Part shown: in pieces, positions 1 to 6,513 of the stretch
Numbering within the stretch: position 1 is the stretch's first letter
Layout: the number at the start of each line of letters is the position of its first letter
Source of the DNA: Pseudomonadota bacterium
GTDB lineage: Bacteria; Desulfobacterota; Desulfobacteria; Desulfobacterales; C00003060
Direction: 5' to 3'
Assembly (NCBI GenBank): GCA_015222985.1
Contig: JADFWI010000530.1
Span: 1 to 6,522 of the forward strand
DNA: 6,522 bases
Made by a program: the position numbers and the translations under genes
The notes under the pieces: model-generated
Database searches by the model: none
What the model was told of the DNA's origin: nothing
The model's input: only the letters and a program-made list of their open reading frames with translations

Positions 1-125
1 ATCGACTAAAACAATAAAACAAAGATGTCTCAGAATGGTTACGGCTTTGTTAATGTTTTGTTACAATTTGCCTGGATGAGAAAAACATTGTTGGGGATCG
101 CGGGGGGGAAGCTGCAGGAAGATAA

Positions 126-146
126 GCTGACTGCTGAAAGCTGAAA
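126..146. repeat. Three-unit heptamer tandem repeat (GCTGAMW type)
   Basis: Three heptamers lie head to tail: GCTGACT, GCTGAAA, GCTGAAA. The last two are identical and the first differs at its final two bases. On the minus strand they read as TTTCAGC units. The repeat is non-coding and about 90 bases past the DUF47 stop codon. Short heptamer tandem arrays of this kind occur in intergenic DNA of some bacteria, and three units is close to what chance can give. The unit boundary is arbitrary. Function is unknown. Confidence 0.55.
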
Positions 147-164
147 GGCCAGCAATGCTTTGGG

Positions 165-187
165 TTGTTTTAGGTCACCTAACACAA
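165..187. repeat. Imperfect palindrome / hairpin
   Basis: Arms of ten positions, nine of them complementary, flank a three-base TCA centre: TTGT, a mismatch, TTAGG, then CCTAA, a mismatch, ACAA. The element lies about 50 bases downstream of the DUF47 stop codon. There is no T-rich run after it in either direction, so it does not look like a standard Rho-independent terminator. It could be an mRNA 3'-end hairpin or a protein-binding site for something beyond the left edge. Both are guesses. Confidence 0.4.
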
Positions 188-237
188 TAGCGATCTTTAC
201 CAATGATACAGTATCGCAGAAAGGAAACGGAGGAATT

Positions 238-903
238 CTATTTGGCAATCATGGCCCGCATGCGATCCGATGCATTTTGTGCATGATCGGCGATATCGCC
301 CACAATTTCCACTAACCTTATCATGTGAAATACGACGAGTGGGTCTTTGATGCTGCTGAAGATTCTGAACTTCAACTCCCGTTCCAGAAGGTCGGCCTCT
401 CTTTCATCTTGACGGATATCCCGAATAAGGCTTTTCATTTTGTTCCTTTGGGCCTCGGAACTGCTCCTGAAATACTCTGTGGCCATGGTTACCAGCTCGG
501 GTAACTTGTCAATGGGCGGGATCACGGAGTCCACCAGATGTATAAAATCGGTAGCTATCTCATGCGGTACACCGCTGGGGCGAAAGGAGAGCCAGAACAT
601 GGCGTCTTCCACCTCATCGATGACTTTGTCTTGCTCTCTGAGATATGCAAAGAACTGGAACTTGTCCACCGGCATCAGGATACCCCTGGGCAGATGGTTG
701 CGAATTCGGCGCTTGATATCATCGGCCTCACTTTCCATTCGGGCCACCTGTTCCGTGAAGAGGTCGAACATTTTGCAATCCTCGCCAACATGGCAGGCTG
801 CCGCTTCTTTGAACAGTTGGGCACATTCCTTGACCTTGTCAGCATGTTCCTGCAACGCTTCAAATGGAGATTTGATAAATAGAGAAGGCAGTGATAGGCG
901 CAT
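238..903 (-). CDS. DUF47 family PhoU-like protein (phosphate transport accessory/regulator)
   Basis: This is a 221-residue, almost entirely alpha-helical, charged protein of the DUF47 / TIGR00153 type, distantly related to PhoU. Acidic helix motifs typical of the family are visible: ESEADD (57-62), DKVIDEVED (92-100), DEREADLLE (166-174) and the C-terminal EIVGDIADHA (199-208). In PhoU-like proteins such E/DxxxD clusters bind metal ions. There is no signal peptide or membrane segment, so it should be cytosolic. Length matches the family. The ATG is the most upstream one possible, because in-frame TAA and TAG codons lie shortly before it, and it is preceded by an excellent Shine-Dalgarno AGGAGG at 7 bases. 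It follows the PiT permease gene by 27 bases, the usual pairing for this family, in which the DUF47 protein is thought to support or control phosphate uptake by its PiT partner. The exact mechanism is not established; the family and pairing are secure. Confidence 0.92.
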   Translation of the reverse strand: MRLSLPSLFIKSPFEALQEHADKVKECAQLFKEAAACHVGEDCKMFDLFTEQVARMESEADDIKRRIRNHLPRGILMPVDKFQFFAYLREQDKVIDEVEDAMFWLSFRPSGVPHEIATDFIHLVDSVIPPIDKLPELVTMATEYFRSSSEAQRNKMKSLIRDIRQDEREADLLERELKFRIFSSIKDPLVVFHMIRLVEIVGDIADHAQNASDRMRAMIAK

Positions 904-910
904 AGCTCTT

Positions 911-916
911 CCTCCT
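911..916 (-). promoter_or_regulatory. Strong Shine-Dalgarno site of the DUF47 gene
   Basis: The minus strand reads AGGAGG seven bases before the ATG at 903, the best ribosome-binding site in the window. It sits in the 27-base gap after the PiT stop codon, whereas the PiT gene itself has no obvious site. The DUF47 protein may therefore be translated well, independently of ribosomes finishing the permease. Confidence 0.8.
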
Positions 917-930
917 GTGGTTTACTAGGG

Positions 931-2187
931 TTACAACATAAAAGTTGTGAGGAGTTTGTACAATACCATGGACAATACCACGGTGAATGGCAGAGTCACG
1001 ATCCACGAAAGACCGATGTTTTTGAGAATACGTAAATCCAGCGTGCCCATGCCCCGCATGATTCCCACCCCCACCACGGAGCCCACGAGCACATGGGTGG
1101 TTGAAACCGGAAGCCCCAGCCTGGAGCAAACTAAAATCGTGGTTGCGGCCCCGAATTCTGCGCAAAACCCCCGGAGCGGTGTGATTTCCGTTATGTTTTT
1201 CCCTATGGTCTCCATGACGCGAGTCCCAAATGCTAGCAGGCCCCCGCCCACAGCGATGCCCCCGATAGCAAGCATCCAGAATGGCACTTCAACCTGAAGG
1301 GCTACGGACTTGGTCTTGACCACGGCAAATATGGCTGCAAGGGGGCCGATGGCATTGGCCACATCATTGGCCCCGTGGGCAAATGCCACATAACAGGCCG
1401 TGAGTACCTGAAGCTGGGCAAAGATACATTCCGCAGGAGAATACCCCTGGGGATTCGGCCCGAGTTCACATTTAAGGCGGACCTGTCTGCGCATCCACGT
1501 GCGTGCAAACAGGCCCACCAGGGCTGCGCATGGAATAGCCATCAGCACAGTCTGGAAAAAGCCGAGGTCAAGGTGGAGGTTCTTGAGAGCTTTAAATATA
1601 AAGGAGAGGATGAGCACCAACACTACGAAGAAAATCAAGGCCGGTGAATAATGAATCGCGGCCGCGTGAGGGTCTCTGGCGGACATGATTTTCTTGTCGG
1701 CCAGATAGAAGATGCCTCCTCCGATTGTAGCCCCGACAGCCGGTGAGACGACCCAACTGATGGCAACGGTGATGATCTTGCCCCAGTTCACAGCGCCTGC
1801 GCCAACGCTGATAATGCCAAAGCCCACAACGGCGCCTACGATAGCGTGGGTGGTGGAGACAGGAAGGCCAAAATATGTGGCCAGATGCACCCAGACACTG
1901 GCCGCAATAAGGGCCGCAAACATCCCGAGCATCAGCTTGTTCGGGGCGTCAGCCAGAAGGGCCGGGTCGACCATTCCCTTGCTGATGGTGCTGGTCACAT
2001 GCCCCCCTGCAAGGACAGCCCCGAGGACATTGGCGATAATTGAGACCAACACCGCCTGGTTTAAAGTCAACGCCCGAGAACCCACCGAGGTTCCCATGGC
2101 ATTGGCCAGATCATTAGCCCCAATGTTGGCCGCCATGTAAAGACCAATCAGTGAGGCAAAGGATAGGACAACAATATCGATACTCAT
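931..2187 (-). CDS. PiT family inorganic phosphate permease
   Basis: This 418-residue integral membrane protein carries the internal duplication diagnostic of the PiT (PHO4, Pfam PF01384) family. The N-terminal half has GANDLANAMG (23-32) and GLPVSTTH (107-114); the C-terminal half has HGANDVANAIGP (271-282) and a second GLPVSTTH (358-365). About eleven or twelve hydrophobic segments can be picked out by eye, with a polar stretch at roughly 200-255 joining the halves. It is shorter than E. coli PitA (about 500 residues) and resembles the compact PiT form. The family moves phosphate, usually as a neutral metal-phosphate complex, with H+ or Na+; which ion is used here cannot be read from the sequence. 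The ATG is the most upstream one possible, since an in-frame TGA lies six bases before it, and a later start would damage the first membrane segment. No clear Shine-Dalgarno precedes it. A candidate promoter lies about 45 bases upstream, and the DUF47 gene follows after 27 bases. Confidence 0.96.
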   Translation of the reverse strand: MSIDIVVLSFASLIGLYMAANIGANDLANAMGTSVGSRALTLNQAVLVSIIANVLGAVLAGGHVTSTISKGMVDPALLADAPNKLMLGMFAALIAASVWVHLATYFGLPVSTTHAIVGAVVGFGIISVGAGAVNWGKIITVAISWVVSPAVGATIGGGIFYLADKKIMSARDPHAAAIHYSPALIFFVVLVLILSFIFKALKNLHLDLGFFQTVLMAIPCAALVGLFARTWMRRQVRLKCELGPNPQGYSPAECIFAQLQVLTACYVAFAHGANDVANAIGPLAAIFAVVKTKSVALQVEVPFWMLAIGGIAVGGGLLAFGTRVMETIGKNITEITPLRGFCAEFGAATTILVCSRLGLPVSTTHVLVGSVVGVGIMRGMGTLDLRILKNIGLSWIVTLPFTVVLSMVLYKLLTTFML

Positions 2188-2231
2188 GTCTTGTCAGTTG
2201 GGCGGATGATTGTGGTGAGTCGAGTTGGTCC

Positions 2232-2260
2232 TTATTATTCTTTCAGCCAGATAGTGTCAA
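2232..2260 (-). promoter_or_regulatory. Candidate sigma-70-type promoter for the PiT-DUF47 pair
   Basis: On the minus strand a perfect TTGACA (2260 to 2255) is followed by AATAAT (2239 to 2234; five of six consensus bases, 15-base spacer) or, in an overlapping register, TAATAA (2237 to 2232; 17-base spacer but a poorer match). The -35 box lies within the last codons of the ykgJ-like gene and the -10 lies just past its stop codon, giving an expected leader of roughly 40 bases before the PiT start. A short inverted repeat, GTCAA-6-TTGAC (2256-2271), covers the -35 box and could be an operator. It does not fit the E. coli Pho box (tandem CTGTCAT). The spacer compromise keeps this tentative. Confidence 0.45.
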
Positions 2261-2872
2261 TGGATTTTGACGGTTTCGTAAGATTCTCGGCGGTCCCTTG
2301 ATGAGCATTTCGGCTATGGTGAGTTTTACCTTGGGCAGGGCATTGTTTTCCTGTTGTACAAAGGCCATTTCCAACGAGGCAAGATTCTGGTAAAAGCCTG
2401 TTCTATCCAGAACTGGGACCTCTTTAAGATGCGAGCAGATCTCTTGGCATTTGAAACAGCCCGGGAAGTTCATATTTTTGCCGTCCGGCCTGACAAAGCT
2501 GTTCGGGACGCCATGCATGCGGCATATCATGAGCCTGTGGTCGTAAAGCCGGCAGCGCCCGTCATGGTTAAGGGGGCACATGATGCGGGGTCTGAGACCA
2601 CGCCTCAATAGCGCATGGCTCTGGCGGACATAGTCCGTGGCCCTGTTCATAAACACCTGCTGTTCTTTCTGGGGAGAGGATTTTATGCCCTCCCATAGGT
2701 AGGCCCATTCCACATAGGTATGGTGCTGGAAATAGGTGGCGCAGCAATTGTCAGGACATCCGTGGCATGAGAGGCCGATCTTGTCTGCCGTCCGATTGTA
2801 CGCCTTTTCCATATCGGAATAGAGACGGGAGAGATCGTGAAGCAGTGTATTTTTTGACGTTTTTTCTGGCAT
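2243..2872 (-). CDS. YkgJ family cysteine cluster protein (putative Zn/Fe-binding)
   Basis: This is a 209-residue soluble protein with the CxxCxxCC-type domain (Pfam PF03692, YkgJ family). It has C36-x2-C39-x3-C43-C44, then C99, C107 and C117 in the typical context RCRLYDHRLMICRMHG (106-121). The family is annotated as a putative zinc- or iron-chelating domain; no reaction is firmly assigned. A further triad, C139-x2-C142-x3-C146, brings the total to ten cysteines, enough for two or more metal sites. There is no signal peptide or membrane helix. The ATG is the only upstream choice, since an in-frame TAA directly precedes it, but no good Shine-Dalgarno is visible, so translation may be weak. 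It lies 55 bases before the PiT gene on the same strand and may be partly co-transcribed with it, although a separate promoter is likely. A link to phosphate uptake is not implied by the sequence. Family assignment is solid; function is unknown. Confidence 0.88.
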   Translation of the reverse strand: MPEKTSKNTLLHDLSRLYSDMEKAYNRTADKIGLSCHGCPDNCCATYFQHHTYVEWAYLWEGIKSSPQKEQQVFMNRATDYVRQSHALLRRGLRPRIMCPLNHDGRCRLYDHRLMICRMHGVPNSFVRPDGKNMNFPGCFKCQEICSHLKEVPVLDRTGFYQNLASLEMAFVQQENNALPKVKLTIAEMLIKGPPRILRNRQNPLTLSG

Positions 2873-2963
2873 TTAACCGGTGTTTGTGTGACGGTTTTGA
2901 AAAAGTCGGCTTCAGATCAAAAAAAACCTATCACGAGCACTTGAAAAGAGAAAGGAGAATTCC
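2873..2963. promoter_or_regulatory. Divergent intergenic region (YkgJ-like / Nudix)
   Basis: These 91 bases separate two genes read outward, so promoters for both should lie here. The region is AT-rich, with a run of eight A at 2919-2926 and two copies of TTGAAAA (2897 and 2941) 44 bases apart on the plus strand. TTGAAA at 2897-2902 resembles a -35 box, but no acceptable -10 element sits 16-18 bases after it, and no convincing sigma-70 or sigma-54 pair was found on the minus strand. A good Shine-Dalgarno for the Nudix gene (AGGAG, 2953-2957) lies at the right end. The promoter role is inferred from gene layout only. Confidence 0.5.
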
Positions 2964-3500
2964 ATGTCTGTGAAGGTGCACAAAATCACGAATCTCTACC
3001 ACGGCAGGATCTTCGACGTTGTCCTTGAGAAAGTAACGTTGCCAAACGGATTGATCAAAGACCGGGAGATCGTTCGACATTCCGGCGCCGCGGCCATGGT
3101 GCCTCTCACGGATAGCGGCAAGATTCTTCTGATCAAGCAATACCGCCATGCAGTGGGTGAATTTTTGTGGGAGATCCCTGCCGGGACTCTGGAGCAGGAT
3201 GAAGCTCCCATTGAATGTGCCCGGCGGGAACTAGTGGAAGAGACCGGATATGAAGCCAAGAACTTTGAGGAAATTGCGGAAATCCTGCCTGCCCCCGGAT
3301 ACACTGACGAGCACATCCACATCTATCTGGCCACGGGGTTGAAACTAGTTGAGCAGAACCTTGATGATGACGAGGTCCTGGAGCTCCGGCCCACGGACTT
3401 TGACAAAGCCCTTGAGATGATAATGGCAGGCGAGATTCAGGACGCCAAGACCATAGCAGGTCTCTTGCTGACCTCGATGCGGGGTCGTGAATTAGGTTGA
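2964..3500 (+). CDS. Nudix hydrolase, ADP-ribose pyrophosphatase-like
   Basis: This 178-residue cytosolic enzyme has a complete Nudix box (G-x5-E-x7-REU-x-EE-x-GU) at residues 74-96: G74, E80, R88-E89-L90, E92-E93, G95-Y96. These glutamates bind the catalytic Mg2+ or Mn2+. The flanking signature LWEIPAGTLE (68-77), the upstream IKQYRHAVGEF (57-67) and the PAPGYTDE segment (109-116) after the box are typical of the ADP-ribose pyrophosphatase branch (NudF-like), which splits ADP-ribose to AMP and ribose 5-phosphate. An N-terminal strand-rich part (about 1-40) matches the dimerisation region of that branch. Length fits the family. The ATG follows AGGAG at six bases. It is the only plus-strand gene here, divergent from the ykgJ-like gene and convergent with glyS, whose coding end it overlaps by 9 bases. 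Substrate preference within the branch (ADP-ribose, other ADP-sugars) cannot be settled from sequence. Confidence 0.93.
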   Translation: MSVKVHKITNLYHGRIFDVVLEKVTLPNGLIKDREIVRHSGAAAMVPLTDSGKILLIKQYRHAVGEFLWEIPAGTLEQDEAPIECARRELVEETGYEAKNFEEIAEILPAPGYTDEHIHIYLATGLKLVEQNLDDDEVLELRPTDFDKALEMIMAGEIQDAKTIAGLLLTSMRGRELG

Positions 3501-5591
3501 AATCTTCGAAAAATCGGCAAAGATGGCAAAAAGGTCGGCGATTTCTCCAAGCAGGGCCAGGCGGTTTTGCTTAAGGCTCTTGTCGTCGGTTAGGACCATA
3601 ACCCCATCAAAAAAGCCGTCCACCGGCCCTTTCAGGGTGGATACTGCCAGTAGAGCACGATCAAAGGCCGCCCTTTCTATGTCTTCGGATATTTCCTGTT
3701 TCACCTTTTGAAAGGCGTCATAAAGCACTTGCTCGCACGGTTCCCGAAACATGCCGGGATCTGTTTCAACTCGGTGGGCATCGGGCGCAATGTCGCCTGT
3801 TTGTCTGGCCTTTCTGATGATGTTCACCACACGTTTAAAGGCCGTGGCAAGGGGCTCAAAATCCGGTTTGGCCTTCAGGTCTTGCAGAGCCGCTGTTCGT
3901 CTTAGTACTGCCGGGATATTGTCAACGGAAGCGCTTACCACAGCAGCAATCAGATCCTTGGCAAATTCCTGTTCTGCCAGCAGGTGCTCCATGCGATGTT
4001 GGAAAAACGTAAGCACCTTGCGGGCGGTTTGCTCCCGGTCTTCGGATATCTTGTCGTTGAAAAGCTCAAGGCTCTTTAGAATGAGTCCCTTAAGAGAGGT
4101 GGAAATGCTCCTTGCCAGCATGATCTGGATGATCCCCACAGCCTGGCGTCTCAGGGCATAGGGGTCTGTTGTCCCGGTAGGAATCAGACCAATTCCGAAG
4201 CAGCCGCAGATCGTATCAAGCTTGTCTGCCATGCTCAGCAAGGCGCCGGCAGCCGTTTCGGGGAGGGTTCCCCCGGCATGGGCCGGCTGATAGTGTTCCT
4301 CAATGGCCCGGGCCACAGCCTCCGGTTCCCCTGAGCGGGCTGCATAAATGCGCCCCATGACCCCTTGGAGCTTTGGGAATTCATTGACCATTTGACATGT
4401 AAGGTCTGATTTACACAACCATGCGGCCCGCGATACTGTTGTCTTTAGCTCCGGAGCTGTCAACTCTGCGAGGTGCTCGGCGAGTTTTTGAGTTCGACAC
4501 AGCTTTTCGAACATCGATCCCAGCTTCGCCTGGAAGAGTACTCCTTTGAGCCTGTCCACCATTTCGTGAGGAGTCCTCTTTGCGTCAGTCTCAAAGAAAA
4601 AGCGCGCATCTTCGAGCCTGGCCCGAAGCACACGCTCGTGTCCCGAAGTTATTACTGCCATATCTTCGGCAGGGGTGTTGTTGACCGCGATGAAACAGGG
4701 CAACAGCTCGTTATCTGAGTCGACTACGGCAAAGTATTTCTGGTGTTCCCGCATGGCGGTGATCAGGACTTCACCGGGGACTTTGAGAAAGTCCTTGTCA
4801 AAGGTTCCGGCCGACACGGCAACGTACTCCACCAGATGGGTGACTGTGTCAAGCAAGTCATCATCGGGAAGGATTCTGCCACCCAGATTGCGAGCAGCTT
4901 TTTCTATTTCCATTTCTATCATTTTTTTCCGTTCGTTTATGTCCGCCAGAACAAAGGCAGACCGGAGCGCAGGGACGTATTCGGAAGCATACCTGACGGC
5001 AATGGATCTTGGATCCATAAAGCGATGACCAGGGGTTCGTCGACCGCTCTTGATACTTTCGAGCCTGAAAGGGATGATCCGGTCTCCTAAAAGGGCCAGG
5101 ATGGAATGAATCGGCCTGGCAAAAGTCAGACTCAGATCGGCCCAGCGCATGGTCTTGGGAAAGGGAATAGCCGCAATCAGTTCCGGGATAATGGTTTGAA
5201 GGAGCCTCAGGGATGCCTGCCCTCGTTCGGTTTTCCTGACACACACATAATCGCCTTTGGCCGTTTCCTTGATGCTCAGACGGTTCACCGAAACGCCCTG
5301 ACTCTTTGCAAAACCTTCTGCTGCCCTCGTAGGCCGTCCTTCGGAGTCAAAGGCCACTGCCTTTGGAGGGCCCAGAACCTCTTTGCTGATGGACGCTTGC
5401 CGTTCAGAGACATCTTGAACTATCAGGGCAAGACGCCTCGGGGTTCCAAAGGTCTCTGCGCCTTTGGCGTGTTCGATGCGGGCCTGTGACAGTTTCTGAT
5501 CCATGAGAGTTGCCATGGCCTCAAGGGCGGGTGTGATATATCCCGCAGGTATCTCCTCGGTCACGATTTCAATGAGTAAAGATCCGGACAT
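3492..5591 (-). CDS. glyS: Glycyl-tRNA synthetase beta subunit
   Basis: This is the 699-residue tRNA-binding subunit of the bacterial alpha2beta2 glycyl-tRNA synthetase (E. coli GlyS is 689). Recognisable stretches in order are the N-terminal LLIEIVTEEIPAGY (5-18), FGTPRRLAL (48-56), the AMREHQKYF segment (279-287), LEDARFFFETD (326-336), AKLGSMFEK (355-363), NEFPKLQGVMGR (403-414), the HD-like core ADKLDT (455-460) with PTGTTDPYALRR (471-482), and the C-terminal anticodon-binding (DALR-type) domain ending FFDGVMV (660-666), NRLALL (676-681) and FADFSKI (691-697). It is complete, with no frameshift. The ATG is directly preceded by an in-frame TAG and has GAGGG nine bases upstream. It follows glyQ by 29 bases, so the subunits are almost surely made from one transcript. 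The stop codon lies inside the 3' end of the convergent Nudix gene, leaving no intergenic space for a terminator. Confidence 0.98.
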   Translation of the reverse strand: MSGSLLIEIVTEEIPAGYITPALEAMATLMDQKLSQARIEHAKGAETFGTPRRLALIVQDVSERQASISKEVLGPPKAVAFDSEGRPTRAAEGFAKSQGVSVNRLSIKETAKGDYVCVRKTERGQASLRLLQTIIPELIAAIPFPKTMRWADLSLTFARPIHSILALLGDRIIPFRLESIKSGRRTPGHRFMDPRSIAVRYASEYVPALRSAFVLADINERKKMIEMEIEKAARNLGGRILPDDDLLDTVTHLVEYVAVSAGTFDKDFLKVPGEVLITAMREHQKYFAVVDSDNELLPCFIAVNNTPAEDMAVITSGHERVLRARLEDARFFFETDAKRTPHEMVDRLKGVLFQAKLGSMFEKLCRTQKLAEHLAELTAPELKTTVSRAAWLCKSDLTCQMVNEFPKLQGVMGRIYAARSGEPEAVARAIEEHYQPAHAGGTLPETAAGALLSMADKLDTICGCFGIGLIPTGTTDPYALRRQAVGIIQIMLARSISTSLKGLILKSLELFNDKISEDREQTARKVLTFFQHRMEHLLAEQEFAKDLIAAVVSASVDNIPAVLRRTAALQDLKAKPDFEPLATAFKRVVNIIRKARQTGDIAPDAHRVETDPGMFREPCEQVLYDAFQKVKQEISEDIERAAFDRALLAVSTLKGPVDGFFDGVMVLTDDKSLKQNRLALLGEIADLFAIFADFSKIST

Positions 5592-5620
5592 CTAGATTAT
5601 CCCTCGTGTTTGATGAGCAG

Positions 5621-6502
5621 TTATTTAGCCCTCTGCTCAAGCAACGGAAATCCCATGGTCTTTCTTTGTTCGAAATAGGCCGCGCCGCAGGCCCGCGCAA
5701 GTTTCCTCACGCGGGCGATGTAGCCCGTCCTTTCGGTAACGCTTATGGCCCCGCGAGCATCGAGCAGGTTAAAAACATGGGAACACTTCAGGCAGTATTC
5801 ATAGGCGGGCAGCACCAGAGACCCGGCAATAACACGCTGGCATTCAGCCTCATACATGTCAAAGAGGGTGAGGAGCATTTTGACATCAGACTGTTCGAAG
5901 TTGTATGTGGAGTGCTCTACTTCCGCCTGATGGTGCAGGTCTCCGTAGGTGATGGAATCGTTCCATTTCAGGTTATAAACGTTGTCTACACCTTGCAGAT
6001 ACATGCCAATCCGTTCCAGGCCGTATGTAATTTCAACAGAGACAGGATCGAGTTCAATACTTGCTGCCTGTTGGAAGTACGTAAACTGGGTAATTTCCAT
6101 TCCGTCAAGCCACACTTCCCACCCGAGCCCGGATGCTCCAAGGGTCGGCGATTCCCAATCATCTTCCACAAAGCGGATGTCGTGGGCCAGGGGGTCCAAC
6201 CCCAGGGCTTTCAGGCTTTTCAGGTACATGTCCTGGATCTTGAGCGGGGAAGGCTTGAGGATAACCTGATACTGGTAGTAGTGTTGAAGCCGGTTGGGAT
6301 TCTCTCCGTAGCGACCGTCCGTGGGCCGGCGAGAAGGCTCCACGTAGGCTACCCGCCAGGGTTCGGGACCGAGGACTCTTAGAAGGGTATCCGGATGAAA
6401 GGTGCCTGCTCCGACTTCAATGTCGTAGGGTTGCTGCAGGATGCAACCGTGTCGTGCCCAGAATTTTTCAAGGGCCTGGATGAGTTTCTGAAAGGTCAGC
6501 AT
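5621..6502 (-). CDS. glyQ: Glycyl-tRNA synthetase alpha subunit
   Basis: This 293-residue class II catalytic subunit (E. coli GlyQ is 303) activates glycine with ATP and, together with GlyS, charges tRNA-Gly in the cytosol. The family is highly conserved and easily recognised: FWARHGCILQQPYD (14-27), GAGTFHPDT (31-39), class II motif 2 with EPSRRPTDGRYGENPNRLQ (55-73), GWEVWLDGMEITQFTYFQQ (127-145), and motif 3 with ITYGLERIGMYLQG (158-171). The typical bacterial sequence has VQPSRRP where this one has VEPSRRP, a mild variation. The ATG aligns with the family start and follows AAGGA at six bases. It is first of the visible glyQ-glyS pair. Only 20 bases upstream are in view, so the promoter, or a further upstream gene in the same operon, cannot be judged. 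Confidence 0.98.
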   Translation of the reverse strand: MLTFQKLIQALEKFWARHGCILQQPYDIEVGAGTFHPDTLLRVLGPEPWRVAYVEPSRRPTDGRYGENPNRLQHYYQYQVILKPSPLKIQDMYLKSLKALGLDPLAHDIRFVEDDWESPTLGASGLGWEVWLDGMEITQFTYFQQAASIELDPVSVEITYGLERIGMYLQGVDNVYNLKWNDSITYGDLHHQAEVEHSTYNFEQSDVKMLLTLFDMYEAECQRVIAGSLVLPAYEYCLKCSHVFNLLDARGAISVTERTGYIARVRKLARACGAAYFEQRKTMGFPLLEQRAK

Positions 6503-6508
6503 GTTGTT

Positions 6509-6513
6509 TCCTT
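6509..6513 (-). promoter_or_regulatory. Shine-Dalgarno site of glyQ
   Basis: The minus strand reads AAGGA six bases before the glyQ ATG at 6502. It supports this start, which matters because the reading frame stays open to the window edge with no upstream stop to bound it. Confidence 0.7.

Larger units (their letters stand above)
1..237. other. Non-coding region downstream of the DUF47 gene
   Basis: This AT-rich stretch follows the stop codon of the minus-strand DUF47 gene and runs to the window edge. I see no credible gene in it. The only open frame of any length (minus strand, 69 codons) overlaps the DUF47 stop and has no family-like character. It contains a heptamer tandem repeat (126-146), an imperfect palindrome (165-187), a run of seven G (102-108), and two weak inverted repeats: AACAAAG/CTTTGTT at 18-24/45-51, and GCGAT/ATCGC at 190-194/213-217. 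None of these is a clear intrinsic terminator for the upstream operon. Confidence 0.7.

Noticed and set aside
6..51. Possible intrinsic terminator for the minus-strand operon: AACAAAG/CTTTGTT arms (51-45 and 24-18) followed by a T-rich tail
   Set aside because: The seven-pair stem has only two G-C pairs and a 20-base loop, so it should be too unstable. It is also nearly 190 bases past the last stop codon. Term-seq could settle it.
39..248. Minus-strand open frame of 69 codons downstream of DUF47
   Set aside because: It overlaps the DUF47 stop, crosses the heptamer repeat and palindrome, and has no family resemblance or membrane or signal pattern that would support a real small protein.
440..928. 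Open frame of 162 codons on the plus strand, antisense to the DUF47 gene
   Set aside because: Its serine- and arginine-rich composition is typical of a shadow frame, it has no recognisable domain, and the minus-strand DUF47 gene accounts for the region with a strong ribosome-binding site.
2255..2272. Pho box near the PiT promoter
   Set aside because: The GTCAA/TTGAC arms are inverted, whereas the PhoB site consists of direct CTGTCAT-like repeats 11 bases apart, and no such tandem pair is present.
2873..2963. Sigma-70 promoter for the Nudix gene starting from TTGAAA at 2897
   Set aside because: At the normal spacing the -10 position is a pure A run, and the closest better element (CTATCA, 2928-2933) is about 25 bases away.
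3511..3544. Inverted repeat AAATCG/CGATTT inside the 3' end of glyS, considered as a terminator for the Nudix transcript
   Set aside because: The stem is only six pairs with a 22-base loop and has no T-run after it on the plus strand.
5606..6382. Long open frame of 258 codons on the plus strand, antisense to glyQ
   Set aside because: It lies almost wholly opposite the highly conserved glyQ, has no family-like motifs, and is explained by codon bias of the real gene leaving the opposite strand free of stops.
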